A stretch of DNA of 64,000 bases from Brevundimonas naejangsanensis (GTDB lineage: Bacteria > Pseudomonadota > Alphaproteobacteria > Caulobacterales > Caulobacteraceae). Below the pieces are notes generated by a model, which was given only the letters and a program-made list of their open reading frames with translations, did not search any database and was not told the origin of the DNA. The stretch spans positions 2,780,501-2,844,500 of the forward strand of contig NZ_CP032707.1 in NCBI RefSeq assembly GCF_003627995.1, given 5' to 3'. A program made the position numbers and the translations under genes. The number at the start of each line of letters is the position of its first letter. Position 1 is the first letter of the stretch. This document shows positions 31,532 through 40,932 of this stretch, in pieces.

Positions 31532-32204
31532 ATGTCTCGACGCCGTCGTCCATGCCGATGATGGCCAGGTCGGTGAGGTCGAGGAACAGGCCGTGCTCGA
31601 CCACGCCGGTCAGGCTCTTGAGGTCGGCGGCGAGGCGGGCCGGGTCGGCGATGACCTTGCAGGCGGCGTCATAGATCAGGTTGCCGCCGTCGGTGCGGAC
31701 CAGGCCGCGCTCGGCCTGACGCACGCGGGCGGGCGAGGCGATGTCGTGGTCGGCCAGGACGTCGGCGATGCGGTTGGCGGTCGTCTTGTGGCCGAAGGCG
31801 ACGACCTCGATCGGCAGGGGGAAGGTCCCTAAGGCCGGGACCACCTTGGCCGCGTCGGCGATGCAGATGCAGCGCTCCGAGGCCTCCCACACTAGCTTCT
31901 CGCGCAGCAGGGCGGCGCCGCCGCCCTTTATGAGCGCCAGGCCCGGGCCGATCTCGTCGGCGCCGTCGACGGTCAGGTCGATGCGCGGGGTGTCCTCCAG
32001 CGTCGACAGGGTCAGGCCCAGTTCGCGCGCCAGATCGGCGGTGCGTTCCGACGTCGGGACGCAGCGCAGATCGGGCAGGTTGCGCGCGGCTAGCGCCTTG
32101 ACGAACCAGGCGGCGGTGGAGCCGGTCCCTAGACCGACGACCATGCCGGCCTCGACGTATTGAGAGGCGGCTTCGCCGGCGTTCTTCTTCTGCAGGTCGC
32201 TCAT
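31521..32204 (-). CDS. rpiA: Ribose-5-phosphate isomerase A
   Basis: A 227-residue RpiA interconverting ribose-5-phosphate and ribulose-5-phosphate. Motifs: [15 protein letters not shown] (phosphate loop), [25 protein letters not shown] (catalytic Asp/Lys/Glu) and [11 protein letters not shown]. Start ATG 32204 overlaps the glmU stop by 4 nt, so it is coupled to glmU. Length is normal. Confidence 0.95.
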   Translation of the reverse strand: MSDLQKKNAGEAASQYVEAGMVVGLGTGSTAAWFVKALAARNLPDLRCVPTSERTADLARELGLTLSTLEDTPRIDLTVDGADEIGPGLALIKGGGAALLREKLVWEASERCICIADAAKVVPALGTFPLPIEVVAFGHKTTANRIADVLADHDIASPARVRQAERGLVRTDGGNLIYDAACKVIADPARLAADLKSLTGVVEHGLFLDLTDLAIIGMDDGVETFNP

Positions 32205-33580
32205 TTGGATTTCGCCGCCTTCTTCGCGCGCATGGTTTCCATGAAGCGGGCGGCCCAGCCCGGCTTCGTCGTCTGTGCAGCGCGGCCGAGCGCCAGATCG
32301 CCGGGGGCGACGTCCTTCGTCACCACCGAACCGGAGCCGATCATGGCGCCCGCGCCGATGGTCACGGGGGCGACCAGTGAACTGTTCGAGCCGACGAAGG
32401 CCCCCTCGCCCACCGTGGTGCGGTGTTTGAAGAAGCCGTCGTAGTTACAGAAAATCGTGCCCGCGCCGATGTTGGCCTTCGCGCCCACATGGCCGTCGCC
32501 GAGATAGGCCAGGTGGTTGGCCTTGGCGCCCGGATCCATGCGGACGTTCTTGACCTCGACGAAGTTGCCGATCTTGACGCCCTCGCCCAGGTCCGCGCCG
32601 GGGCGCAGGCGGGCGTAGGGGCCGACCTCGGCCTTGGTCGCGACCTTGGCGCCCTCGATGTGGCTGAAGCTGCGGATGCGCGCGCCCTCGGCCACGACCG
32701 CGCCGGGGCCGAAGACGACGAAAGGTTCGATGGTCGTCCCTGCCCCCACTTGGGTGTCCCAGGCGAAGTGGACGGTGTCGGGTGCCGACATGGTGACGCC
32801 CGCGGCCAGGAAATGCTCGCGCTGGGTGGCCTGGAACAGGGCCTCGGCCTGGGCCAGCTCGGACTGGGCGTTGACGCCCATGACCGAGTCCTCGGATGCG
32901 AAGACGGCGCGGGTCGGGGCGCCGCGCTTGCGGGCCAGCTCGACCACATCGGTCAGATAGTATTCGCCCTTGGCGTTGTCATTCTTCACCTCGGCCAGGA
33001 GGTCGAACAGCAGGCCGACCGGGGCGGCCATGACGCCCGAGTTGCAGGCGGTGACGGCCAGGACCTCGGGCGAAGCCTCCTTGGCCTCGGTGATGGCCAG
33101 AAGGTCGTTGCCGTCGAGGATAAGACGACCGTAGGCGCCGGGGTCGCGGGCCTCGAAGCCGATGACGGTGACGCCTTCATGCGGGTTGTCGGAATCCGGG
33201 GCGAAGACGGGCTCGATGTCGGCGGCCTTCAGCAAAGGCACGTCGCCGTAGGTCACGACCACATGGCCGATGAAGTCGCCCAGCACGGCCTCGGCGGCGC
33301 GCACCGCGTGGCCGGTGCCCAGCGGCGGGTCCTGAACGGCGATGCTGTCGGCGCCGAGGCGCTTTTCGACGTGGGCGCGGACCTCGGGCGAATGGGAGCC
33401 CACGACGACGACGATGCGTTCGCAGCCCAGGGCCTCGGCGGCGTCGATGGCGTGGTCCAGCATGGCGCGCCCGCCAACCGGGTGCAGCACCTTGGGCAGC
33501 GGCGACTTCATCCGCGTCCCCTGCCCGGCGGCGAGGATGATGGCGGCCCTGGGATGACTCTGGGGATGGAGTGCGGTCAT
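32201..33580 (-). CDS. glmU: Bifunctional GlcNAc-1-phosphate uridyltransferase / glucosamine-1-phosphate acetyltransferase
   Basis: A 459-residue GlmU. The N-terminal pyrophosphorylase has [29 protein letters not shown] and YGDVPLL; the C-terminal left-handed beta-helix has [20 protein letters not shown] (catalytic His) and [12 protein letters not shown]. It makes UDP-GlcNAc for peptidoglycan and LPS. ATG 33580; it is first in glmU-rpiA and divergent from gph over a 72-bp gap. Confidence 0.95.
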   Translation of the reverse strand: MTALHPQSHPRAAIILAAGQGTRMKSPLPKVLHPVGGRAMLDHAIDAAEALGCERIVVVVGSHSPEVRAHVEKRLGADSIAVQDPPLGTGHAVRAAEAVLGDFIGHVVVTYGDVPLLKAADIEPVFAPDSDNPHEGVTVIGFEARDPGAYGRLILDGNDLLAITEAKEASPEVLAVTACNSGVMAAPVGLLFDLLAEVKNDNAKGEYYLTDVVELARKRGAPTRAVFASEDSVMGVNAQSELAQAEALFQATQREHFLAAGVTMSAPDTVHFAWDTQVGAGTTIEPFVVFGPGAVVAEGARIRSFSHIEGAKVATKAEVGPYARLRPGADLGEGVKIGNFVEVKNVRMDPGAKANHLAYLGDGHVGAKANIGAGTIFCNYDGFFKHRTTVGEGAFVGSNSSLVAPVTIGAGAMIGSGSVVTKDVAPGDLALGRAAQTTKPGWAARFMETMRAKKAAKSK

Positions 33581-33652
33581 GAATCGATCCGGCAGCTTGT
33601 CGTCCTGCGCGATCTAGCCCATTGCCCGTTTCAGCGCGAGCCGGGAGACGAC

Positions 33653-34339
33653 ATGAGCACTGAACGCGATCTGGAAGGCTGGACCATCGCCTTCGACCTG
33701 GACGGGACCCTGGTGGACTCGGCGCCCGACCTGATCGGCACGCTGAACCGGATGCTGGCCCAGTATGAGTTGCCGCCCGTGCCCATGTCCTCGGCCCGGC
33801 ATCTGGTCGGGCATGGGGCCATGGCCCTGCTGCGCCACGGCTTCATGGAGGCGGGCGCCGCCTGGGACGAGGCCCATGCGCCCGGTCTGTTCGAGCGTTT
33901 CATCGAGGACTACCTGGCCCACATCGCCGACGAGAGCCGCCCGTTCGACGGCTGCGTCGCCGCGCTGGAGCGGCTCAGCGCGCGCGGCGCCGTCCTGTGC
34001 GTCGCCACCAACAAGCGCACCGACCTGTCCGTCGCCCTGATCGAGGCGCTGGACCTGACGAAGCACTTCGCCTTCATCGCCGGGCCGGACGCGGTCTCGG
34101 CCCGCAAGCCCAGCGGCGTCCACATCATCGAGGCGGTGCAGAGGGCGGGCGGCGATCCGGCGCGCTGCGTCATGGTCGGCGACAGCACCACCGACACCAA
34201 GGCCGCCAAGGACGCGGGCGTGGCCTGCATCACGGTCAGCTTCGGCTATAACGACGTGCCGCATGAGGAACTGGGCGGCGATGTGATGATCGACCACTAC
34301 GACGGGTTCGAGGCCGCGCTGGCCGAGGTGATGCCCTGA
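33653..34339 (+). CDS. gph: HAD hydrolase, probable phosphoglycolate phosphatase
   Basis: A 228-residue HAD phosphatase: nucleophile motif IAFDLDGTLVDSAPDL (about residues 12-27), Thr/Ser motif CVATNKRTDL, Lys in SARKPSGVHI, and VMVGDSTTDTKAAKDAG. The cap and pattern (FDLDGTLVDSAPDL) match Gph, which removes 2-phosphoglycolate from DNA repair. ATG 33653 has GGGAGACGAC upstream; a much longer frame runs back over the glmU complement and is spurious. Other phosphatase substrates remain possible. Confidence 0.86.
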   Translation: MSTERDLEGWTIAFDLDGTLVDSAPDLIGTLNRMLAQYELPPVPMSSARHLVGHGAMALLRHGFMEAGAAWDEAHAPGLFERFIEDYLAHIADESRPFDGCVAALERLSARGAVLCVATNKRTDLSVALIEALDLTKHFAFIAGPDAVSARKPSGVHIIEAVQRAGGDPARCVMVGDSTTDTKAAKDAGVACITVSFGYNDVPHEELGGDVMIDHYDGFEAALAEVMP

Positions 34340-34340
34340 A

Positions 34341-34365
34341 TCCTTCTCCCCTTGAGGGAGAAGGA
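34341..34365. repeat. Single-arm hairpin related to the ribD-inserted repeat
   Basis: tccttctccc and gggagaagga pair around a five-base loop (cttga). It matches the arms of the element at 22256-22404. It lies right after gph, but an A-run rather than a T-run follows on the plus strand, so a terminator function is uncertain. Confidence 0.6.
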
Positions 34366-34473
34366 AAAACTATCGAACGCTTTAGAACTTCTAACCCTCA
34401 ATCGCTCCCGCCGCTGTTGCCGTCTTCGCGCCTGCGAAACACATAGGACGACCGCTCCTCCCCAAAGGTCGTC

Positions 34474-35763
34474 ATGTTTCGTCGCTTCTTCGCCATCCCC
34501 CTGTGGCAGCGCACCGCCGCCGGTTTCGCCCTGGGCATCATCGCCGGCCTGATCCTGCGCGAGCAGGCGACCGTCTGGCTCAAGCCGATCGGGGACGTCT
34601 ATCTGAACCTGATCCGCATGGTTGTGGCGCCCCTGGTGCTGTTCACCATCGCCAGTTCCATCGCCAAGCTGGGCGAAGGGGTGGGCGCGGTGCGGCTGGG
34701 GGTGCGGACGCTCGCCTGGTTCGCCGTCACCTCCCTGCTGGCCGTCCTGGTGGGCTTCGCCTTCGGCCACATCATCAATCCGGGCGTCGGCCTGTCCGAC
34801 CTGCCGCTGGGCGAGGTGAAGGAACGGGTGATCCCAACGCCGCTGCAGGTGCTGCTGGGCGTGGTGCCAACCAATCCCTTCGCCGCCCTGGCCGAGGGCA
34901 AGGTGCTTCAGATCATCTTCTTCTCGGCTCTGCTGGGCGGGGCGCTGGTGGCGCTGGGCGACCGGGCGCAGAACGCGCGACGGCTGGTGGACGAAGGCGC
35001 GGCCCTGATCTTCCGCATCACCCGCTGGGTTATCCAGCTGACGCCCTTCGGCGTGTTCGGCCTGATCGGTTCGGTCGTCGGCGGCTACGGCTGGGAGGCG
35101 CTGCTGCCGCTGGGCAAGTTCATCTTCGCCATCTATGCGGCCTGCCTGTTCCACATCTTCGTCGTCTATTCGGGCCTGCTGAAGCTGCACGGGCTGAAGG
35201 TGGTCAGCTTCTTCCGCGGCGCGGGCGCGGCCATGCAGACGGCCTTCGCCACCTCTTCGTCGCTGGGGACCCTGCCCGTCACCCTGCGTCAGACGGTCGA
35301 GCGGCTGGGCGTGCCGCAGGCCTATGCCTCCTTCGCCGTGCCTCTGGGCGCCAATGTGAAGATGGACGGGTGCGGCGCCATCTATCCCGCCATCGCCTCC
35401 ATTTTCATCGCCCAGTATTTCCAGATCGACCTGACGGCGACGCAATATGTCCTGATCGGCCTGACGGCGGTGCTGGGCTCGCTGGGCACGGCGGGCGTGC
35501 CGGGGACCAGTATCGTCATGCTGACCCTGACGCTGTCGACAGCGGGCCTGCCGCTGGAAGGCGTGGGCTACATCATCGCCATCGACCGCATCATCGACAT
35601 GATGCGCACCGCCACCAACGTCACCGGCCAGATGGTCGTGCCCGTCCTGGTCGCCAAGGAGGAAGGTCTCCTAAACCAGGACATCTATGACGGTCACGTC
35701 GCCTGGCTGCCGGGCGACCCGGAGGACGAAACCCCGGAAGGCGCGCGTGCGGCGGGAATCTGA
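34474..35763 (+). CDS. Dicarboxylate/amino acid:cation symporter (DAACS family)
   Basis: A 429-residue secondary transporter of the GltP/DctA family. Eight membrane segments begin near residue 8. The two re-entrant substrate/ion motifs are present: ATSSSLGTLPVTL (about 268) and PLGANVKMDGCGAIYP (about 290), with GTAGVPGTSIVML near 340 and ATNVTGQM near 380. These residues carry glutamate, aspartate or C4-dicarboxylates with H+ or Na+; the exact substrate is not readable. ATG 34474. No neighbour suggests an operon. Confidence 0.9.
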   Translation: MFRRFFAIPLWQRTAAGFALGIIAGLILREQATVWLKPIGDVYLNLIRMVVAPLVLFTIASSIAKLGEGVGAVRLGVRTLAWFAVTSLLAVLVGFAFGHIINPGVGLSDLPLGEVKERVIPTPLQVLLGVVPTNPFAALAEGKVLQIIFFSALLGGALVALGDRAQNARRLVDEGAALIFRITRWVIQLTPFGVFGLIGSVVGGYGWEALLPLGKFIFAIYAACLFHIFVVYSGLLKLHGLKVVSFFRGAGAAMQTAFATSSSLGTLPVTLRQTVERLGVPQAYASFAVPLGANVKMDGCGAIYPAIASIFIAQYFQIDLTATQYVLIGLTAVLGSLGTAGVPGTSIVMLTLTLSTAGLPLEGVGYIIAIDRIIDMMRTATNVTGQMVVPVLVAKEEGLLNQDIYDGHVAWLPGDPEDETPEGARAAGI

Positions 35764-35795
35764 GCAAGCGACGCAGCTATTTGATGAATTGAGGC

Positions 35796-35824
35796 TTGCC
35801 GTCGCCGGAATCGCGGGCTATGTC
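35796..35824 (+). promoter_or_regulatory. Housekeeping-type promoter for tRNA-Val
   Basis: TTGCCGT (35796-35802), a 14-nt spacer and GCTATGTC (35817-35824) agree with the Caulobacter housekeeping consensus TTGaCgS - 10 to 14 nt - GCTAnAwC. The tRNA begins 45 nt downstream. Confidence 0.6.
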
Positions 35825-35868
35825 CCCGCCTCCCGACGGCGCAGTCACTGACCGCCCCGTTCCTAGGC

Positions 35869-35943
35869 GGACGCGTAGCTCAGCGGGAGAGCACCTCGTT
35901 CACACCGAGGGGGTCACAGGTTCAATCCCTGTCGCGTCCACCA
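35869..35943 (+). tRNA. tRNA-Val (CAC anticodon)
   Basis: Cloverleaf: acceptor GGACGCG/CGCGTCC, D-arm GCTCAGCGGGAGAGC, anticodon stem CCTCG/CGAGG holding TTCACAC (anticodon CAC), and T-arm containing GGTTCAATCC. Discriminator A and encoded CCA are present. Confidence 0.96.
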
Positions 35944-36289
35944 TCTTTTCCTAAATAATACAACGCCCCCACTATCGGACGCAGATAGTGCGCGCCTTGG
36001 CTCAATTGAACCGCCACGCCTCCGTGCCAGGCGTAAGCCGCCGTCATGGCGGCCCGTGAAACCGTCAGCCGAATGACCGAGCGCGGCCGCCTGAAAAAGC
36101 CTCGCCTGCCGGCCTCCGGACAAGGCTTTCAGCGCTGATCTTGGCCGGCGCCGTGGAACCCAATTGTTAACAATCGGTTAACGCAATTGTCGGCGACGTC
36201 GGGGTCCCCATGATCTCCCCTGTCGCGCGAATACAGTAAGCGTCTGGCGTTGATCCGGCTTTTTTAAACAACAAACAAGGCTGAAAGCG
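35944..36289. other. 346-bp intergenic region before the polysaccharide locus
   Basis: No gene is supported. A hairpin cactatc/gatagtg (35970-35990) lies after tRNA-Val. Around 36161-36189 is an AT-rich palindromic cluster, listed separately, and the promoter and leader of the downstream epimerase gene should be here. The sequence just before its ATG (aaggctgaaagcg) is a weak ribosome site. Confidence 0.5.
36161..36189. promoter_or_regulatory. GTTAAC double palindrome, candidate operator
   Basis: caattg, a perfect 12-bp palindrome attgttaacaat (36163-36174), a second gttaac exactly 11 bp after the first (36166 and 36177), and a closing caattg (36184-36189). Spacing of one helical turn and position about 100 bp before the polysaccharide genes suggest a regulator-binding site. 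Confidence 0.4.
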
Positions 36290-37318
36290 ATGAATGACGA
36301 TCGCTTTTCTTATGCTCCGACCCCCGTCGTGACACGGCCCAAGAGGGTCGCCGTATCCGGCGGAGCGGGATTTCTCGGATCGCATCTGTGCGGCCGCCTG
36401 ATAAAGGCGGGCCATGACGTGACCTGCATCGACAACTTCCATACCGGGCGCCACGCCAATGTCGCTCATCTGATGGGCTCGGACCGCTTCCATCTGGTGG
36501 CGCAGGACATCAACGAGCCCCTGGGCGACGAACTGGGCCGGTTCGACCAGATCTACAACCTGGCCTGCCCCGCCTCTCCTGTTCACTATCAGTACGACCG
36601 CGTGAAGACGGCCCTGACCTGCGCAATGGGCACCTGGAACCTGCTGAAGCGCGCGGCGACGGACGGGGCGCGGTTCTTCCAGGCCTCGACCTCGGAAATC
36701 TACGGCGACCCGGAAATCCACCCGCAGGCGGAGACCTATCGCGGCAACGTCAACACGGTCGGACCGCGCTCCTGCTACGACGAGGGCAAGCGGTTCGCCG
36801 AGACCCTGGTGACGGACTTCGGCCACCAGCACGGGCTGACCACGCGGATCGTGCGCATCTTCAACACCTATGGGCCGCGCATGCACCCGGACGACGGGCG
36901 GGTGGTCTCCAACTTCATCGTCCAGGCCCTGGCCGGGCGAGACATCACCATCTACGGCAGCGGGGAGCAGACGCGTTCCTTCTGCTTCGTCGACGACCTG
37001 ATCGAAGGCTTCATCCGACTGATGGAGACGGATGAGGAGATCGACGGGCCGGTCAACATCGGCAACCCGAACGAGATCACGGTCAACGAACTGGCCCAGC
37101 AGGTCATCGCCCTGTCCGGGTCGCGTTCGCGACTGGTCTATCACCCGCTGCCGATCGACGACCCGCGCCGCCGGAAGCCCGACATCTCCAGGGCCCTGAC
37201 CCACCTGCGCTGGTCCCCCCGCGTGCAGCTTCAGGAAGGGCTGGAGCGGACCATCGCCTATTTCAACGCCGAGCTTCACGGGAACAGCGTAGCCCAGAGA
37301 GGCGCGGCCGCGTCCTAA
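36290..37318 (+). CDS. UDP-glucuronate decarboxylase (UDP-xylose synthase)
   Basis: A 342-residue short-chain dehydrogenase of the UXS type: NAD site [11 protein letters not shown] (23-33), the diagnostic [12 protein letters not shown] (90-101), the catalytic Tyr163/Lys167 in SCYDEGKR, and [19 protein letters not shown] enzymes oxidise and decarboxylate UDP-glucuronate to UDP-xylose. The N-terminal 20 residues are non-conserved. It is first in a rightward group with a GT2 synthase, a second epimerase, a BcsS-like protein and a GH10 xylanase, which suggests that the xylose goes into an extracellular polysaccharide. dTDP-glucose dehydratase is excluded by the ACPASP motif. Confidence 0.88.
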   Translation: MNDDRFSYAPTPVVTRPKRVAVSGGAGFLGSHLCGRLIKAGHDVTCIDNFHTGRHANVAHLMGSDRFHLVAQDINEPLGDELGRFDQIYNLACPASPVHYQYDRVKTALTCAMGTWNLLKRAATDGARFFQASTSEIYGDPEIHPQAETYRGNVNTVGPRSCYDEGKRFAETLVTDFGHQHGLTTRIVRIFNTYGPRMHPDDGRVVSNFIVQALAGRDITIYGSGEQTRSFCFVDDLIEGFIRLMETDEEIDGPVNIGNPNEITVNELAQQVIALSGSRSRLVYHPLPIDDPRRRKPDISRALTHLRWSPRVQLQEGLERTIAYFNAELHGNSVAQRGAAAS

Positions 37319-37379
37319 CCCCCACAGGACCGAACAACCACCACCGACTTATTGGGCAACTAACTGGGCGAACCGCGTG

Positions 37380-38822
37380 ATGAACCTTCAAGATCCCAAC
37401 TGGGCGACCGTGCTGGTCTGGTTGTTCGCCATCTCCCAGATCCTGTATCTCGGCAGCTTCCTGCTAGAGATGTATTTCCGCTCGCTGCGCGTCGAGCGCG
37501 TGGACATGTCCGAGCCCCTGCCCGCCAGCGAGGCGGACTATCCCTTCATCGTCCTGCTCTACCCCGTGCTGCGGGAGCTGGAGAGCACGATGGAGACGAC
37601 ATTCACCTCCCTGGCCAAGCTGGACTATCCGACCGACCGCTATCGCGTCCTGGCCATTCCCAACAGCAGCGACGCCGAGACCGTGGCCAGTCTGAGACGG
37701 TTGAGCCGGACCTTTCCGTTCGTCGAGATTCTGGAGGTGCCGCCGACCACCGACGCCAGCTGGGACATGGTGTGGAACGCCTGGGACCAGAACCCCAAGG
37801 CCTACTGGTGGCACCGCGGCAAGCGGGCGGGCGTCAAGGACCTGCCGCCCAAGAAGACGCGCCAGCTGATCTACGCGACCTATCACGTGGCCGAGACCTA
37901 TAAGGGCGAGAGCGGGCTGACCATCGACTACATCGACGCCGACAGCTGCCCGCCGGCGGATCATTTCAAGGCGGCGGCCATCGGCCTGCGCCGGTTCGAC
38001 GTCCTGCAGGCGCGCAATGTGGCGGGCAATCTGACGGCCAGCCTGGCCGCCGCCTTCCACGCCTTCGACCACATGACCTGGGACGGCGCCAAATACGGCC
38101 ACCTGTCCGATCCGAAGCAGCCCTACTGGGTGCTGGGCAAGGGGCTGTTCTTCAAGGTCGACGACCTGATCGAACTGGGCAGCTTCCATCCCTGGATCGC
38201 GATCGAAGATCCCGAGGTCGGCGAGCGCTTCTGGAAGAACGGCAAGACGCTGGGCATCATCGAGGGCTCCCTGATCGAGGAGGTGCCCGAGACCTTCGGC
38301 GAGGGCATCACCCAGAGGAAGCGCTGGGTCGCCGGCTTCTTCCAGAGCCTGGCCACCCCGCTCAAGGAAATGGACTTCAGCTTCGGCGAACGGGTCCGCG
38401 TCTGGATGAACTTCCTGCCCTGCATGTCGATGTGGGTGAACACCGTGGGCATCCCTCTGGGCGTCTGGGCGGCCTGGCGCTTCTTCCAGGGCGCGGACTT
38501 CCTGCCGCTGTGGCTGGTGATCCTGTCGATCTTCAACATCGTCGCCTTCTCGGTCCTGATAATCGGCCTCTATATCAAGACGTGGCGGCGGACCGACCTG
38601 GTGCTGGACGGCGTAGGCGAGCGCATCCGCTACATGCTGATGGTCAATCCCGTCTTCATCATGGTCTGGTGGTGCATGTGGATCATCCCGCTGACGCTGG
38701 GCTTCGTCATGTACGTGCGGGACAGCGGCCTGGCCTGGCAGAGAACCGAGAAGATCGACGCCAACAACACCCTCGTCCGCACCAAGCTGGATGAGTTCGG
38801 CGCCCTCCGCCACCACCACTAG
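37380..38822 (+). CDS. Membrane glycosyltransferase family 2 (processive synthase-like)
   Basis: A 480-residue inner-membrane GT2. It has one N-terminal helix (about 8-28), a cytoplasmic GT-A domain (about 50-325) with YPFIVLLYPVLRELESTMET, VLAIPNSSDAETV, DxD in DYIDADSCPP (about residue 180), ED in WIAIEDPEVGERF and the processivity motif QRKRW (about 310), and about four helices at the C-terminus (335-450). This is the BcsA/chitin-synthase-like layout that couples polymerisation and export across the inner membrane. No PilZ domain is seen. ATG 37380 (an adjacent GTG at 37377 is in frame). The genes around it suggest a xylose-containing product. A single-transfer enzyme cannot be ruled out. 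Confidence 0.87.
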   Translation: MNLQDPNWATVLVWLFAISQILYLGSFLLEMYFRSLRVERVDMSEPLPASEADYPFIVLLYPVLRELESTMETTFTSLAKLDYPTDRYRVLAIPNSSDAETVASLRRLSRTFPFVEILEVPPTTDASWDMVWNAWDQNPKAYWWHRGKRAGVKDLPPKKTRQLIYATYHVAETYKGESGLTIDYIDADSCPPADHFKAAAIGLRRFDVLQARNVAGNLTASLAAAFHAFDHMTWDGAKYGHLSDPKQPYWVLGKGLFFKVDDLIELGSFHPWIAIEDPEVGERFWKNGKTLGIIEGSLIEEVPETFGEGITQRKRWVAGFFQSLATPLKEMDFSFGERVRVWMNFLPCMSMWVNTVGIPLGVWAAWRFFQGADFLPLWLVILSIFNIVAFSVLIIGLYIKTWRRTDLVLDGVGERIRYMLMVNPVFIMVWWCMWIIPLTLGFVMYVRDSGLAWQRTEKIDANNTLVRTKLDEFGALRHHH

Positions 38823-38832
38823 GCAGGCAGCC

Positions 38833-39969
38833 ATGGACAAGCACATTCTCATCACGGGGGGGGCCGGCTTCATCGGCTCCCACCTGGTCGACGCCATGCT
38901 GGCGCGCGGCTATCGCGTAACCGTCCTGGACAGCCTGTCGCCCCAGGTGCACGGCGACGCGGAACTGGACGCCGAAGGATGGCCCACCTACCTCGACCCC
39001 CACGCGCGCCGCATCAGGGGCGACCTGCTGGAGGACGGGGTGTTCGAGGCCGCCCTAGACGGGGTGACCCACCTGGCCCACCTCGCCGCCTCGGTCGGCG
39101 TGGGTCAGAGCATGACCAACATCGTCGACTACACCCGCAACAATGTGATGTCGGCCGCGATCATGCTGGAGACGCTGTCTCGGCGGCCCCACACGGTGCA
39201 GCGGATGGCCGTGGCCTCGTCCATGTCGATCTATGGCGAGGGCGACTATGTGCGCCCCTCGACCGGCGCTCACGTCACCGCCGACATCCGCCCGCACGCC
39301 CAGCTGGAGGCCCGACAGTGGGACCTGATGGTCGACGGGGAGGCGCTGGAGCCCTGCCCCACGCCGGAAGAGAAGCGGCTGCAACCCAACTCCATCTACG
39401 CCGTGAACAAGCGCGACCATGAGGAGATGTTCCTGTCGGTCGGGCGGGCGCTGCGCATTCCCACGGTGGCGCTGCGGCTGTTCAACGCCTACGGCTCGCG
39501 CCAGGCCCTGAGCAATCCCTATACGGGCGTGGCGGCCATCTTCATCTCGCGGCTGATGAACGACCAGCCGCCGCTCGTCTTCGAGGACGGACGGCAGATG
39601 CGGGATTTCGTTCACGTCCAGGACGTGGCCGAAGCCTTCGCCACCGTGCTGGATGACGACCGAGAGATCTGGGACGTGTTCAACGTCGGCAGCGGCGCCC
39701 CCGTGTCGATCAATGAGATCGCGGCCATCCTGGCCCGGCTGCTGGGCAAGAACATCGCGCCGGAAATTCTCAACCGCTATCGGGTCGGCGACATCCGCCA
39801 CTGCTTCGGCGACATCTCCAAGATCCAGCGCACCTTCGGCTTCGCGCCGCGGCGGTCGATGGACCAGGGCATGGAGGAGTTGATCGCCTGGGTGTCCCAT
39901 GCACGCCCCCCCGTTGACCGCAGCGCTGAAAGTCTGGAACAACTGGCAAGGGGAAGGCTGGTCGTCTGA
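38833..39969 (+). CDS. NAD-dependent sugar-nucleotide epimerase/dehydratase
   Basis: A 378-residue SDR protein: NAD site TGGAGFIGSHLVDA (8-21), HLAHLAASVGVGQSM, ASSMSIYGEG with Ser130, catalytic YAVNK (Tyr189, Lys193), RLFNAYGSRQALSNPYTGV and GRQMRDFVHVQDVAEAF. The pattern resembles the sugar-nucleotide 4-epimerases annotated as dTDP-L-rhamnose 4-epimerase or UDP-glucose 4-epimerase; the substrate cannot be fixed. In this setting a UDP-xylose/UDP-arabinose or UDP-glucose/galactose epimerase is plausible. It starts 10 nt after the GT2 gene and is clearly in the same transcript. Confidence 0.85.
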   Translation: MDKHILITGGAGFIGSHLVDAMLARGYRVTVLDSLSPQVHGDAELDAEGWPTYLDPHARRIRGDLLEDGVFEAALDGVTHLAHLAASVGVGQSMTNIVDYTRNNVMSAAIMLETLSRRPHTVQRMAVASSMSIYGEGDYVRPSTGAHVTADIRPHAQLEARQWDLMVDGEALEPCPTPEEKRLQPNSIYAVNKRDHEEMFLSVGRALRIPTVALRLFNAYGSRQALSNPYTGVAAIFISRLMNDQPPLVFEDGRQMRDFVHVQDVAEAFATVLDDDREIWDVFNVGSGAPVSINEIAAILARLLGKNIAPEILNRYRVGDIRHCFGDISKIQRTFGFAPRRSMDQGMEELIAWVSHARPPVDRSAESLEQLARGRLVV

Positions 39970-40061
39970 CAGCATTCGCCCTTGTTCGCTCTGCGTCTGA
40001 ACTGCCTGTCGCCGGCGTCGCCAGCATTTGGCGCGTTCGATACTTCGCAAGGAACTGTCCC

Positions 40062-40787
40062 ATGCCCCACCATCGTCGCCCGATGACCGGATTGTCGGCC
40101 CTAGCCGCGACCGCCCTCGCCTGCGCCGGCGTCGCCTGGGCCGGGACGGCTTCGGCGCAGAGCGACGTCACGGTGTTCGCAGGCGGCAAGCTGGATGTCG
40201 CCGACAGCGCCTATGCCGGGGCGACGATCGGCCTGCCCGGCTCGGTGGATTCCAAGGGCCTGGCGCTGCGGGGCGCTGTCTTCACCGGCACCTACGACTA
40301 TCGCTCCGGCCCGGCCGAGATCGACGCCGACTTCACCGGCGCCCAGGCGGAACTGGTCTATCGCTTCGGCAACGGCCCGACCTGGGGCAGCGTGGGCGTG
40401 GGCTATCGCTACGTCGACACGGACCTCAGCCCCGCCGATCCCGGCAACCGGCGCGACGGCGGCCAGGGCGAGATGATCGTCTCGACCGACGGCGGCCATG
40501 TCTCCGGCCCCTGGCGGTTCGACTGGTACGGCTCCTACGGCTTCCGACTGGACGACTATGACGCCCTGGTCAGCCTGACCCATCAGGCCGGGTCGTCGGG
40601 CCGCCTGCGCGTAGGCATGGAGGTCGCCGCCGAGGGCGACACCAACTACAACGCCTATCACGTCGGCCCGATGGCGGGGTTCAAGCTGGACGACCGCTCG
40701 GAAGCCCAGGTCTCAGCCGGCTTCAGCGACGGCGACAATCGCGACTCCCAGGCCTATCTGCGCCTCGGCTTCTACCGCAGCTTCTAG
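40062..40787 (+). CDS. BcsS-like outer-membrane protein
   Basis: A 241-residue protein with a signal peptide (hydrophobic stretch LSALAATALACAGVAWAG, cleavage after ASAQ near residue 33). The mature part alternates strands ending in aromatic residues (VTVFAGGKLDV, YAGATIGLPG, LALRGAVFTGTYDY, GSVGVGYRYVDTD, WRFDWYGSYGF, LRLGFYRSF) and ends in Phe, as beta-barrels do. The opening GGKLDV / YAGATIGLPG pattern matches proteins annotated as cellulose biosynthesis protein BcsS; this is recognised from memory. It may form or support an export pore for the polymer made by the neighbouring synthase. ATG 40062; an ATG at 40083 is also possible. Confidence 0.75.
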   Translation: MPHHRRPMTGLSALAATALACAGVAWAGTASAQSDVTVFAGGKLDVADSAYAGATIGLPGSVDSKGLALRGAVFTGTYDYRSGPAEIDADFTGAQAELVYRFGNGPTWGSVGVGYRYVDTDLSPADPGNRRDGGQGEMIVSTDGGHVSGPWRFDWYGSYGFRLDDYDALVSLTHQAGSSGRLRVGMEVAAEGDTNYNAYHVGPMAGFKLDDRSEAQVSAGFSDGDNRDSQAYLRLGFYRSF

Positions 40788-40858
40788 GCTCGCGACGCGC
40801 CGCGCGGCCAAGCTCACAGAAACATCATTTTCTCGCCCTGGCGCCATCATCCGGACCT

Positions 40859-40877
40859 GTTAAGCCCGCGCCTTAAC
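40859..40877. promoter_or_regulatory. GTTAAG inverted repeat before the GH10 gene
   Basis: gttaag (40859-40864) and cttaac (40872-40877) form a perfect 6-7-6 inverted repeat in the 145-bp gap before the xylanase gene. It shares GTTAA half-sites with the cluster at 36161-36189, so it may bind the same regulator. No T-run follows, which argues against a terminator. Confidence 0.35.
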
Positions 40878-40932
40878 GAGAAGTTCAGCGTACCGGACCA
40901 CCCTTCTCGCATTCTCGAGGAGGCGCTGCCGG

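Noticed and set aside
34341-34365. Terminator of gph
   Set aside because: The hairpin is followed by A-rich, not T-rich, sequence on the coding strand and matches a dispersed repeat arm.
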